Made by a program: the position numbers and the translations under genes. This document shows positions 8,478-15,588 of a stretch of 36,436 nt of DNA, piece by piece (the first letter of the stretch is position 1; every line of letters starts with the position of its first letter). Source of the DNA: Neorhizobium sp. SHOUNA12A. GTDB lineage: Bacteria; Pseudomonadota; Alphaproteobacteria; Rhizobiales; Rhizobiaceae. The stretch lies in assembly GCF_023006505.1 (NCBI RefSeq), contig NZ_JALBGV010000061.1:1-36436 (forward strand), in the 5' to 3' direction. The notes under the pieces are model-generated. The model was not told where the DNA came from. It did not search any database and was given only the letters and a program-made list of their open reading frames with translations.

Positions 8478-8726
8478 ATGACCAGCGAACCGCTTCTCCT
8501 CACCCGCCGCGACCCCGCCCGCAACATGGCCCGCTTTTACGTGCTTACGGTCGAACCCGATCTTTTCGAGGGAGCGGCGCTCACCCGCAACTGGGGCCGT
8601 ATCGGTACCAAGGGCCGTTTCCGCATCGATCTGTTCGGCTCGCGGCAGGAAGCGGAGCGCCGGCTGGTCGCGCTTGTCCGCAGCAAGGTGAAGCGCGGTT
8701 ATCGGCAGCCGGCGGAGCCAGGTTGA
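8478..8726 (+). CDS. WGR-domain protein
   Basis: An 82-residue protein made almost entirely of a WGR domain: RNMARFYVLTVEPDLFEGAA, then TRNWGRIGTKGRF, then SRQEAERRLVALVRSKVKRGY. WGR domains occur in PARPs and in bacterial proteins linked to nucleic acids, and stand-alone copies are common in rhizobia with unknown function. The start at 8478 is chosen because the family begins near this point. ATG 8436 is in frame, but its extra residues come from the hairpin. No clear ribosome site is seen. The TGA stop lies inside the first parS palindrome (8722-8737). Confidence 0.8.
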   Translation: MTSEPLLLTRRDPARNMARFYVLTVEPDLFEGAALTRNWGRIGTKGRFRIDLFGSRQEAERRLVALVRSKVKRGYRQPAEPG

Positions 8727-8737
8727 CAGCTGTCAAC
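8722..8737. promoter_or_regulatory. parS: parS-like centromere site 1
   Basis: GTTGACAGCTGTCAAC, a perfect 16-bp palindrome matching the repABC parS consensus GTTNNNNGCNNNNAAC bound by RepB. The shared context with site 2 extends to GGTTGACAGCTGTCAACTCG. It overlaps the stop codon of the WGR gene. RepB encoded at 11766-12836 is the expected binder. Confidence 0.85.
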
Positions 8738-8750
8738 TCGAGTCCACCCT

Positions 8751-9014
8751 TTAGCGGGTAGCCTTGCGCCAGCCCGCAGACAGTGCCTCATCTTCGCTGC
8801 AGAACCATCGCTCTCCGTATTGCCTGCTAATAATAGTGGCGTTGAAATCCAGCTGTCCGGGAACATGAAAGATTCGTTCCCGGGAGTTGATGGAGACATT
8901 ACCTTTGATGTTGCAGGCGGGGTCGTACCACTCGCGGGGCGCAATTGCGTAGCCGCCAGTCGTGGTGAAAGCGGCGAGTGAGGCGGCGACTACCAGAAGC
9001 GGAAATTTGCTCAC
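8751..9014 (-). CDS. Small secreted protein with C-terminal cysteine motif (sunset-domain-like)
   Basis: An 87-residue exported protein. From GTG 9014 it has a signal peptide (SKFPLLVVAASLAAF up to GGYA), then a compact domain: ACNIKGNVSIN, RIFHVPGQLDFNATII, and YGERWFCSEDEALSAGWRKA. Two conserved cysteines and the Y-H-x-P pattern match a small domain I recall at the C-terminus of rhizobial secreted nuclease-like proteins. Its role is unknown. GTG 9014 is chosen since the signal peptide starts there, but no good ribosome site is seen; an open frame continues to 9143. It sits between parS sites 1 and 2 and is the only minus-strand gene of the partition island. Confidence 0.7.
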   Translation of the reverse strand: MSKFPLLVVAASLAAFTTTGGYAIAPREWYDPACNIKGNVSINSRERIFHVPGQLDFNATIISRQYGERWFCSEDEALSAGWRKATR

Positions 9015-9040
9015 GGCCGAATATAGCGGCCCGGTTCTTA

Positions 9041-9082
9041 TATCCTCTTTCCCTGGTCGCTTATCCTCTTTCCCTGGTCGCT
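9041..9082. repeat. Tandem duplication of a 21-bp unit
   Basis: Two perfect adjacent copies of a 21-bp unit (9041-9061 and 9062-9082, beginning TATCCTCTTTCCCTGG) lie upstream of the small secreted gene. The length is a multiple of three, so it keeps the open frame upstream of GTG 9014. It may be a recent slippage product within the promoter region. Confidence 0.9.
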
Positions 9083-9150
9083 CGAGTTTTAGCAATTGAG
9101 GGCTGAGACGTGACGTTGCATCTCGACAGACGTCCTCGAGCAACCGGCAG

Positions 9151-9166
9151 GTTGACAGCTGTCAAC
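9151..9166. promoter_or_regulatory. parS: parS-like centromere site 2
   Basis: A second identical GTTGACAGCTGTCAAC palindrome, 429 bases from site 1. It lies between the divergent small secreted gene and the CPBP gene. The flanks G...TCG match site 1, which suggests duplication of a slightly longer unit. Confidence 0.85.
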
Positions 9167-9272
9167 TCGCCTCCGCATGATCCTTGGGGATGGCGGGTGA
9201 GCCTCTATGGCCGTTGCCGGCGATTGATGGTCTAACCGAAGCGTCAGGGGACGCCTGCCCTGGGGAGGGATC

Positions 9273-10028
9273 ATGAAGCGCATAACCGGTAACCGTTTGA
9301 GGCTGTCGCTTTTGATCCTGTTCGGCTGGGCGCTGATCGGGTGGCTTGCAGGTGCGCTTCTGGCGCTTGTCGGTGAGCCTTCCTTCGATCTCGGCGGCAT
9401 TTCCATTCCGAAGGCATTGCTCTACGCCGTCATTTTCCTGATCGGCATGTCGGCTCTGTTCGACAGCCGGGAAGTCGGCCTCACCGCGCCGATTTCCGGG
9501 CGTTCGCTGCTGCTGGCATGGCTGCCAGGTCTTTATGCCGTCTGTTTCCTGCTGCTGGCGGCCTGGTCCGGCCTTCCCTCGATCGCGCTGGCATCCTCGC
9601 TGCTTGTCTCGACGACGCTTGGAGCGGCCTCGCAGGAACTGATGTTCCGGGGCATCCTGTTTGCGGGATTGCGATCCCGCTATTCGGCCCTCAAGACGAC
9701 GTGGATATCGAGCATTTTCGCCGGCATCGCCTGGTTCCCCGTCTGGATCTGGTACGGCGCCTGGGAACAAGGGGTTGCCGATACGATCCTCGGCTTCCTG
9801 CTGAGCATTCTGTTCTCGGCAATCCGCGTCAGAACCGGCTCGCTTTATCCTTGTATCCTGCTGCATGCGGTTTGGAGCTATTGCCTCACGCTGCTGAGGT
9901 TGAGCGGGGAGGGCGTGTTCTGGAGCCAACTGCTCTTCATCGCCCTCGTCATTCCCCTTCCGATCTATGGGCTGTTCCTGCTGCGGAAGAAGGCTCTTGC
10001 GGCCATGCCGGATGTCGCAGCTGGTTGA
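9273..10028 (+). CDS. CPBP-family membrane protein with altered active site
   Basis: A polytopic membrane protein of 251 residues with about six to eight hydrophobic segments and the CPBP (Abi/CAAX protease-like) core. Motif 1 reads QELMFRG (residues 121-127) where active members have EExxxR, so the first glutamate is Gln121. Motif 2 reads FAGIAWFP, with Trp154 where the metal-ligand histidine is expected. Motif 3 keeps His198 in LLHAVWS. Loss of two key residues suggests no CAAX-type protease activity. The ATG at 9273 has GGGGAGG 5 bases upstream. It lies between parS sites 2 and 3, upstream of repA. CPBP proteins include bacteriocin immunity proteins, but nothing here points to that. Confidence 0.85.
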   Translation: MKRITGNRLRLSLLILFGWALIGWLAGALLALVGEPSFDLGGISIPKALLYAVIFLIGMSALFDSREVGLTAPISGRSLLLAWLPGLYAVCFLLLAAWSGLPSIALASSLLVSTTLGAASQELMFRGILFAGLRSRYSALKTTWISSIFAGIAWFPVWIWYGAWEQGVADTILGFLLSILFSAIRVRTGSLYPCILLHAVWSYCLTLLRLSGEGVFWSQLLFIALVIPLPIYGLFLLRKKALAAMPDVAAG

Positions 10029-10438
10029 CGAACGGCCGCAAGATATCCGAAGGCGATCGGCAGTTGACAGCTGTCAACTTGATGATGGGTTGAGAATAAT
10101 CACTGATGTTATTGCCCTGAATTTGAGAGCACGAGCGATAAAATAGTTTCGTCCCCGCCCGTTTCCGGCAGGTTATGCTTGCATCCAGCAAATGCCGGGG
10201 AAAACGACGGATGACCACGCTTAATGTCTTGTTAACCAAAAAATCCTTGACGCGAATCGCCGTGTCGCCCACGTTGGTAACGGCGGGAGGCGAAGAATTT
10301 CCGTTTAAGCGTAACCGGGCGCTCAGCCTGTTAATTCGGTCGCCTACCGTAGAAATCGGCAAAAGAATCGCTGCCCGGTCAACCCGGCTTCACATCGGAG
10401 GCCTATCCTGTCCCCGGTGGTCCAAAAAGGAGCAGGGC
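10029..10438 (+). other. Non-coding region upstream of repA containing parS site 3
   Basis: A gap of 410 bases between the CPBP and repA genes. It contains parS site 3 near its left end. A possible -35 TTGACG lies in the middle, and the AAGGAG ribosome site of repA lies at the right end (10427-10432). The plus frame upstream of 10439 is open to 10175, but its residues do not continue the RepA family pattern. I see no long inverted repeat and no recognisable RNA gene. In repABC systems this position holds the autoregulated repA promoter. Confidence 0.5.
10063..10078. promoter_or_regulatory. parS: parS-like centromere site 3
   Basis: A third identical GTTGACAGCTGTCAAC palindrome, 912 bases after site 2 and 361 bases before the repA start. 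The flanking bases differ from sites 1 and 2, so conservation is limited to the 16-bp core, as expected for a protein-binding site. Confidence 0.85.
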
Positions 10439-11731
10439 ATGGTCGGCACGAATGAGGAAGAACCCATGGCGGTATCGGCGAAAAAATCGGGCGCTCTCAG
10501 CGCGGATGTCGCGGCCCAGCCGCGGATGCTCGCCGACGAGGCGATCGCCAGGGATGCGCGAGCGCTGTCCGAACAGCTGAAGGCGATGCGCGAGCGGCTT
10601 TTCCCACCGGCCTCGATGAAAACGCTGAGAGCCTTTTCTTCCGGCGAAGCCGCCAAGCTGATCGGCGTCTCCGATGGTTACCTGCGCCAGCTCTCTTTGG
10701 CAGGGGAGGGGCCCCAGCCGGAAACCGGTGCCGGCGGACGGCGCTTCTATTCGCTCGCCGATATCAATGCGCTCCGCCACTACCTCGCCGACCAGGCGCT
10801 CGCCAAAGGCAACCATGCCAAGGCGCGTTCCTATCTGCCGCATCGCGACAGCGCCCGCGGCGAACATCTGCAGGTCATCTCGGTCACCAATTTCAAGGGC
10901 GGTTCCGGCAAGACCACGTCCGCCGTGCATCTGGCGCAATATCTCGGCCTGACCGGCCACCGGGTGCTGGCGATCGATCTCGATCCGCAGGCTTCGCTCT
11001 CTGCGCTGTTCGGTTATCAGCCGGAGCTGGATCTCACCGGCAACGACACGCTTTACGGCGCAATCCGCTACGATGCCGAGCAGCGTCCGCTTTCGGACAT
11101 CATCCGCGGCACCTACTTTCCGGGCGTCGATATCATCCCCGGCAATATCGAGCTGCAGGAATTCGAGCATGTGACGCCGCAGGCGCTGGCACGCCGGCAG
11201 GAAGGCCAGGACGCCGGGCCGCTGTTCTTCGCCCGCATCCAGGCGGCCATCCAGACGGTCGAGGCCGATTACGACGTGGTTGTGATCGACTGCCCGCCGC
11301 AGCTCGGTTACCTGACGCTGTCGGCGCTCTGCGCCTCCACCTCGGTCGTCGTCACCGTGCATCCGCAGATGCTCGACGTCGCGTCGATGAACCAGTTCCT
11401 GTTCATGACCTCCGACCTTCTGTCGGTGGTGCGCGAGGCGGGCGGCACGCTTAATTTCGATTTCCTGCGCTATCTCGTCACCCGGTTTGAACCGAACGAC
11501 GGGCCGCAGGCGCAGATTGTCGGTTTCATGCGCTCGCTGTTCGGCGAGCGGGTGCTGACCGCGCCGATGCTGAAATCGACGGCGGTATCGGATGCCGGCC
11601 TCACCAAGCAGACGCTCTACGAGGTCGGCCGCGAGAATTTCACCCGCACCACCTATGACCGGGCCGTCGAAGCAATGAATGCCGTCAACGGCGAGGTCGA
11701 GGCGCTGATCCACTCCGCCTGGGGATGGTGA
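10439..11731 (+). CDS. repA: RepA, ParA-type partition ATPase of repABC class
   Basis: ParA/SopA-class Walker ATPase that drives segregation and represses its own operon in repABC replicons. About 130 N-terminal residues include a DNA-binding region (SSGEAAKLIGVSDGYLRQLS, then GRRFYSLADINALR). The ATPase domain follows: deviant Walker A FKGGSGKTT with Lys158, Walker A' DLDPQAS, and Walker B VVIDCPPQLG. Its 430 residues match the RepA family. ATG 10439 has AAGGAG 6 bases upstream. ATG 10466 has GAGGAAG and is a close alternative. repB starts 34 bases downstream. All catalytic motifs are intact, so it looks functional. Confidence 0.92.
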   Translation: MVGTNEEEPMAVSAKKSGALSADVAAQPRMLADEAIARDARALSEQLKAMRERLFPPASMKTLRAFSSGEAAKLIGVSDGYLRQLSLAGEGPQPETGAGGRRFYSLADINALRHYLADQALAKGNHAKARSYLPHRDSARGEHLQVISVTNFKGGSGKTTSAVHLAQYLGLTGHRVLAIDLDPQASLSALFGYQPELDLTGNDTLYGAIRYDAEQRPLSDIIRGTYFPGVDIIPGNIELQEFEHVTPQALARRQEGQDAGPLFFARIQAAIQTVEADYDVVVIDCPPQLGYLTLSALCASTSVVVTVHPQMLDVASMNQFLFMTSDLLSVVREAGGTLNFDFLRYLVTRFEPNDGPQAQIVGFMRSLFGERVLTAPMLKSTAVSDAGLTKQTLYEVGRENFTRTTYDRAVEAMNAVNGEVEALIHSAWGW

Positions 11732-11765
11732 GGCGCAAGCAGGACATCAAGAGAAGGCGATGACG

Positions 11766-12836
11766 ATGGCTGGAAGCCGCAAGAACGAGTTGAGGGCGCT
11801 GTTTGCGGGAGGGCTTGCACCGAGCGAGCCGGCCCGTGCGCCTGAAACCAAATCCATGCCCGAAGCCGAAACCGGCCCGGTTGCGGCGGGGGAAGGGGCG
11901 CCGCCGCCCCGCAGCGCATCCGGGGCCGTCAAGGCGATGGGCCTGTCGCTTGGCACCATGACCCGCGATGCGGATGAGGCGCGGGCGCTGCGCCAGGCGC
12001 TCAGTGACGGCGAACGCGTCGTCGCCATCCATCCGGACAAGATCGATTCCTCCTTCATCGAGGATCGGCTGCGGCTCGACGATCGCGACGACGAGGATTT
12101 CGCGGCCCTGATCGACAGCATCCGCGAGAGCGGTCAGCAGGTGCCGGTGCTTCTGCGCCCGCATCCGGACAAAAGCGGCCGTTACCAAACCGCCTACGGC
12201 CACCGCCGCGTGCGTGCCGCCGCTCGCCTGGGGATCGACGTCAAGGCGATCATCCGGCCGCTGTCCGACGACGAACTGGTGCTGGCGCAAGGCAAGGAAA
12301 ATGCCGAACGCCGCAACCTCACCTTCATCGAGCGCGGATTGTTTGCCAAGAACCTCGCAAGCCGCGGTTTCGACCGCAAGGTGATCGGCGATGCGCTCGC
12401 GGTGCAGAAGAGCGAATTGTCGCGCCTGATGCAGGTGGTGGACGGCATTCCGGAAAACTTCATCCGCATCATCGGCCCGGCACCAAAGGCCGGCCGTGAT
12501 CGGTGGATGAAGCTCGGCGAAATGCTGCAATCGGGCGCTGCCCAGAACGCCGCCCATGACGAGATCCATTTTCAGCGGTTCCAGGCGGCCGGCAGCGATC
12601 AGCGCTTCCAGTTCCTGTTCGACCGGCTGTTGCGCCGGATCAAGCCGGAGGCGCCGAAACCGAAAGAGCTTAAGGACAGCAGCGGCAGGGTTTTCGCCCG
12701 CATCAGGCGCGACGGTAAGATTAGGCGCATCGAGTTTTCGCCGGATGTCGATGCCGCGTTCATCGACGAGGCGGCGGCCTTGCTGGCTGAACGTTACGAG
12801 CGGTTTGTCGCGGATCGGTCAGCCGACAAGGCCTGA
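11766..12836 (+). CDS. repB: RepB, ParB-type centromere-binding protein of repABC class
   Basis: Partner of RepA; binds parS and loads it on the partition complex. The ParB N-terminal domain is complete (IDSSFIEDRL, FAALIDSIRESGQQVPVLLR, YQTAYGHRRVRAA, VLAQGKENAERRNLTFIERG). It is followed by the helix-turn-helix region (RKVIGDALAVQKSELSRLMQ) and the RepB-specific IGPAPKAGRDRW. ATG 11766 is preferred to ATG 11760 because GAGAAGG ends 8 bases before it. The length is about 356 residues. In repABC operons repC would follow within some 200 bases; none is present, and the next gene is a transporter binding protein 444 bases away. Confidence 0.92.
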   Translation: MAGSRKNELRALFAGGLAPSEPARAPETKSMPEAETGPVAAGEGAPPPRSASGAVKAMGLSLGTMTRDADEARALRQALSDGERVVAIHPDKIDSSFIEDRLRLDDRDDEDFAALIDSIRESGQQVPVLLRPHPDKSGRYQTAYGHRRVRAAARLGIDVKAIIRPLSDDELVLAQGKENAERRNLTFIERGLFAKNLASRGFDRKVIGDALAVQKSELSRLMQVVDGIPENFIRIIGPAPKAGRDRWMKLGEMLQSGAAQNAAHDEIHFQRFQAAGSDQRFQFLFDRLLRRIKPEAPKPKELKDSSGRVFARIRRDGKIRRIEFSPDVDAAFIDEAAALLAERYERFVADRSADKA

Positions 12837-12861
12837 CGTCTCGTCACGCTAAAGGCTAATA

Positions 12862-12890
12862 TTGACAGGCAATGTATACAGACCTATTGC
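12862..12890 (+). promoter_or_regulatory. Possible promoter with TGTATACA operator in its spacer
   Basis: TTGACA (12862-12867) and TATTGC (12885-12890) are separated by 17 bases. The palindrome TGTATACA (12873-12880) sits between them, a position suited to repression. TGTATACA resembles operators of FadR/FCD-type GntR regulators. A second copy lies at 13053-13060. Confidence 0.4.
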
Positions 12891-13052
12891 TAGTATAAGG
12901 GGATGGAGGGAAATAGGGCCGGCCGGCGGCTTTCTTGGCCGGGTCGGGAAATTCCGTTTTTCATGCGGGTTTTCTTTCGGCGTGCAAATTTTGATCGACG
13001 CCGATCGATTTGAGGGGCCGTTTTCCGCGAGAAACGCTGTTAACGGCGAGAT

Positions 13053-13060
13053 TGTATACA
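13053..13060. promoter_or_regulatory. Second TGTATACA palindrome
   Basis: An 8-bp palindrome within GATTGTATACATAG, 180 bases after the first copy and about 107 bases before the -35 of the proximal promoter. Such a site pair could allow looping or roadblock control. No GntR gene is in the window. Confidence 0.4.
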
Positions 13061-13159
13061 TAGATCCGTAAAGTAACCCGGACTGGAGCTGGAATATCTG
13101 GCCAGGTCGTCCGGTCGATGGAAACGGAAGCGATTGGGATTTGAGGCCATCGTCACCCG

Positions 13160-13189
13160 TTGACTGTTGGTTCCAGTGTCCCCGATATA
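13160..13189 (+). promoter_or_regulatory. Promoter of the first Liv-type binding-protein gene
   Basis: TTGACT (13160-13165), an 18-base spacer and GATATA (13184-13189). The same elements and spacing recur before the second binding protein at 20211-20240, each preceded by CCCG. Conservation between paralogous loci is the main support. Confidence 0.6.
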
Positions 13190-13280
13190 TCCCACAGGCT
13201 GTGATGGGCTGGGGGCCGCAAGGAGGACGCGGCCTGTCACGAGGAGCTTTGAGAACAGGTCGTCTAGAGGAGGAAAGAGA

Positions 13281-14450
13281 ATGATTACCAGAAGAACATT
13301 GATGGCTGCGGCAGGTCTCGCCATGGGCGGTCTCGTTGCCATTCCGGCATCCGCGCAGGAAACGGTTAAGATCGGCCTCATCCTGCCGATGACCGGCCCG
13401 TTCGCGTCCACCGGCCGCCAGGTCGAAGCGGGCGTCAAGGCCTATATGGCGCTGAACGGCGATACCGTCGCCGGCAAGAAGATCGAAGTCGTGCTGCGCG
13501 ACGACGGCGGTGTTGCCGACCAGACCCGCCGCATCGCCCAGGAACTCGTCGTCAATGACGGCGCCAAGATGCTGATGGGCTTTGGCCTGACGCCGCTTGC
13601 CATGTCGGTTGCGCCGGTTCTCAACCAGGCGAAGATCCCGGCGATCATCACTTCGGCAACGACCTCGGCGATCATGCCGCAGTCGCAGTATTACGTCCGC
13701 ACCTCGATGGGCGGCCCGCAGTCCGCCGTTCCGGTGGCCACCTGGGCGGTGCAGAACAACCTGAAGAAGGTCGTGACGCTGGTCTCGGACTACGGTCCGG
13801 GGATCGATATCGAGCAGGGTTTCACCAACCAGTTCAAGAAGGAAGGCGGCACGATCGTCGAAGCGATCCGCGTTCCGCTGGCGAACCCGGATTTCGCGCC
13901 CTTCCTGCAGCGCGTCCGTGACGCCAAGCCGGACGCCGTCTTCGCCTTCGTGCCGGCCGGCATCGGTGCGCAGTTCATGAAGCAGTATGTCGACCGCGGC
14001 CTGGCCGACGCCGGCATCAAGCTGATCGCCACCGGCGACGTCACTGACGACGACCTGCTGAACGGTATGGGTCCGGCCGCCAAGGGTGTGATCACCGGCC
14101 ATTTCTACTCGACCCTTCATGACAGCCCGGAAAACAAGGCTTTCGTCGCCCAGGTGAAGAAGGCCAACAACAACATGCGCCCGAACTTCATGGGCGTCGG
14201 CGGGTATGACGCCATGACGCTCGCCTATATGGCGCTGAAGAAGACCAATGGCGATACCGACGGCACCAAGCTTATCGAAGCCATGAAGGGTGCCACCTGG
14301 GTAAGCCCGCGCGGCCCGATCACCATCGATCCGGCCACCCGCGACATCGTCCAGGACATCTACATGCGCGAAGTCAAGGAAGTGAACGGCGAACTCTACA
14401 ACGTCGAGTTCGCGACCTTCCCGAAGATCAAGGACCCGAACGCCAAGTAA
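13281..14450 (+). CDS. Branched-chain amino-acid-type (Liv/HAAT) periplasmic binding protein, orphan copy
   Basis: Substrate-binding protein of a HAAT-type ABC importer (Peripla_BP_6 fold), 389 residues. The signal peptide is MITRRTLMAAAGLAMGGLVA, cleaved near ASA-QE. The mature start VKIGLILPMTGPFASTGRQV is the family hallmark. The ligand may be a branched-chain or other amino acid, an amide or an aromatic acid; sequence alone does not decide. The ATG at 13281 has AGGAGGAAAG upstream. It is very similar over its full length to the binding protein at 20333, including TGDVTDDD and HDSPENKA. No permease or ATPase follows: a terminator hairpin and a minus-strand gene come next. It may share the livHMGF components encoded at 21762-25118. 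Confidence 0.9.
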   Translation: MITRRTLMAAAGLAMGGLVAIPASAQETVKIGLILPMTGPFASTGRQVEAGVKAYMALNGDTVAGKKIEVVLRDDGGVADQTRRIAQELVVNDGAKMLMGFGLTPLAMSVAPVLNQAKIPAIITSATTSAIMPQSQYYVRTSMGGPQSAVPVATWAVQNNLKKVVTLVSDYGPGIDIEQGFTNQFKKEGGTIVEAIRVPLANPDFAPFLQRVRDAKPDAVFAFVPAGIGAQFMKQYVDRGLADAGIKLIATGDVTDDDLLNGMGPAAKGVITGHFYSTLHDSPENKAFVAQVKKANNNMRPNFMGVGGYDAMTLAYMALKKTNGDTDGTKLIEAMKGATWVSPRGPITIDPATRDIVQDIYMREVKEVNGELYNVEFATFPKIKDPNAK

Positions 14451-14475
14451 GGCGGATTGATCTCACTCAGACAGG

Positions 14476-14506
14476 AATGGCGGGCTTCGGTCCGCCATTT
14501 TCGTTT
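14476..14506. terminator. Terminator after the orphan binding-protein gene
   Basis: AATGGCGG (14476-14483) pairs with CCGCCATT (14492-14499) around an 8-base loop containing TTCG, and is followed by TTTCGTTT. It lies between convergent genes and could serve both strands. Confidence 0.65.
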
Positions 14507-14536
14507 GGAATATGGGTCGCGTTTACAGTTTCGCAC

Positions 14537-15553
14537 TCACGCGCCGACCGTGAGCACGATCTTGCCCTGGATATGCCCGCTGGCGGCTCGTTCATGGGCC
14601 TTGCGAGTGTCGGCGAGCGGATAGGTGCTATCGAGGACGACGCGGATCGTCCCGTCGTCGAGCAAGCGCGCGATTTCTGCCAGCTGGGCTCCGCTCGAAC
14701 GGACCTGGGTGGCCGAGACCATGACGCCGAGCTTTTCGGCCTCCGCGGCATCGGAAAAGCCTAATGGGTAGACCGGGAACAAGGCGCCGCCGCGCTTCAG
14801 TGTGCGCAGGAAACGGCCGGTGGTGGGTCCGCCGAGGGCGTCGACGACAAGATCGATGTCATGCGCAACCTCTTCGGGCAGCGTTTTTGTGTAATCGATG
14901 AAGTCGTCGGCACCGAGTTCCCGTAACAGCGCCTCATGCTTGCCGGATGCCACGGCGATGACATGCGCACCTTTCAATTTCGCGATCTGCACCGCGAAGT
15001 GCCCGACGCCCCCTGCCGCGCCGTTGACGAGGACGGTCTTGCCTTCGAGCGGCACCGGCTGATGTTTATGCGGCTGAAGCGGGTTCGGTTCATCGTGCCC
15101 CAGCGAGATCATGAATTGCCACGCTGTCAGCAGCGACATCGGCGCTCCGGCGGCATGCGCATGATCGATGCCGGCGGGTTTGAGCGCAAGTTCCGACGCC
15201 GGCACGCTGACATATTCGGCATAGGCCCGGCTTTCCCCGACGCTGAAAAAGCGGACCATGGAGTAGACGTCGTCTCCGACGGAAAACCCCCTGACGTCAT
15301 CAGCCACCGCCTCGACGACGCCGGACACGTCCGTGCCGAGGATGATCGGGAAGGGCACCTGCGGCCGCCATTCCGGAGGAAGCGCCTTGTAGCCATCGCG
15401 CAGATACCAGTCGGGCGGGTTGATCCCAATGGCATGGACGCGAACGAGGACTTCCCCCGGCTTCAATTCCGGCTTCGGCGCATCCTCATAGCGCAGCACT
15501 TCAGGGCCGCCGTATTCGTGAATCCGGATGGCTTTCATTGTTTCGGTCGACAT
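14537..15553 (-). CDS. NAD(P)-dependent quinone-oxidoreductase-like MDR protein
   Basis: Medium-chain dehydrogenase/reductase of the quinone oxidoreductase (zeta-crystallin) branch, 338 residues. The N-terminal GroES-like fold contains KAIRIHEYGGPEVLRYED and GTDVSGVVEAVADDVRGF. The Rossmann nucleotide-binding motif is NGAAGGVGHFAVQIAK. Structural zinc cysteines are absent, as expected for this branch. It probably reduces quinones or reactive enones. The start ATG 15553 diverges from a tetR gene 90 bases away, with two repeated operators between them, so it is very likely the regulated target. Such pairs often respond to electrophiles. Confidence 0.85.
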   Translation of the reverse strand: MSTETMKAIRIHEYGGPEVLRYEDAPKPELKPGEVLVRVHAIGINPPDWYLRDGYKALPPEWRPQVPFPIILGTDVSGVVEAVADDVRGFSVGDDVYSMVRFFSVGESRAYAEYVSVPASELALKPAGIDHAHAAGAPMSLLTAWQFMISLGHDEPNPLQPHKHQPVPLEGKTVLVNGAAGGVGHFAVQIAKLKGAHVIAVASGKHEALLRELGADDFIDYTKTLPEEVAHDIDLVVDALGGPTTGRFLRTLKRGGALFPVYPLGFSDAAEAEKLGVMVSATQVRSSGAQLAEIARLLDDGTIRVVLDSTYPLADTRKAHERAASGHIQGKIVLTVGA

Positions 15554-15588
15554 CGCTTTCTCCGTCGCGGCAGGTGTGCTAACTAATG

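Larger units (their letters stand above)
12837..13280 (+). other. Non-coding region between repB and the first Liv-type binding protein; repC absent
   Basis: A gap of 444 bases. Instead of repC it holds a possible promoter (TTGACA 12862-12867, N17, TATTGC) and two TGTATACA palindromes at 12873 and 13053. A hairpin CCGGCC/GGCCGG spans 12919-12942, and the promoter TTGACT-N18-GATATA starts at 13160. A further hairpin, GGCCGC and GCGGCC, has an AAGGAGGA loop just before the downstream gene. I see no clear ctRNA with a U-tract terminator, and no remnant of repC in any frame. Confidence 0.6.

Noticed and set aside
10403..11713. Minus-strand frame of 436 codons across repA
   Set aside because: Antisense shadow of repA with no recognisable domain.
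12849..14120. Minus-strand frame of 423 codons just after repB, considered as a displaced repC
   Set aside because: It lies antisense to the Liv-type binding protein and shows no RepC residues or helix-turn-helix; repC would also be on the plus strand.
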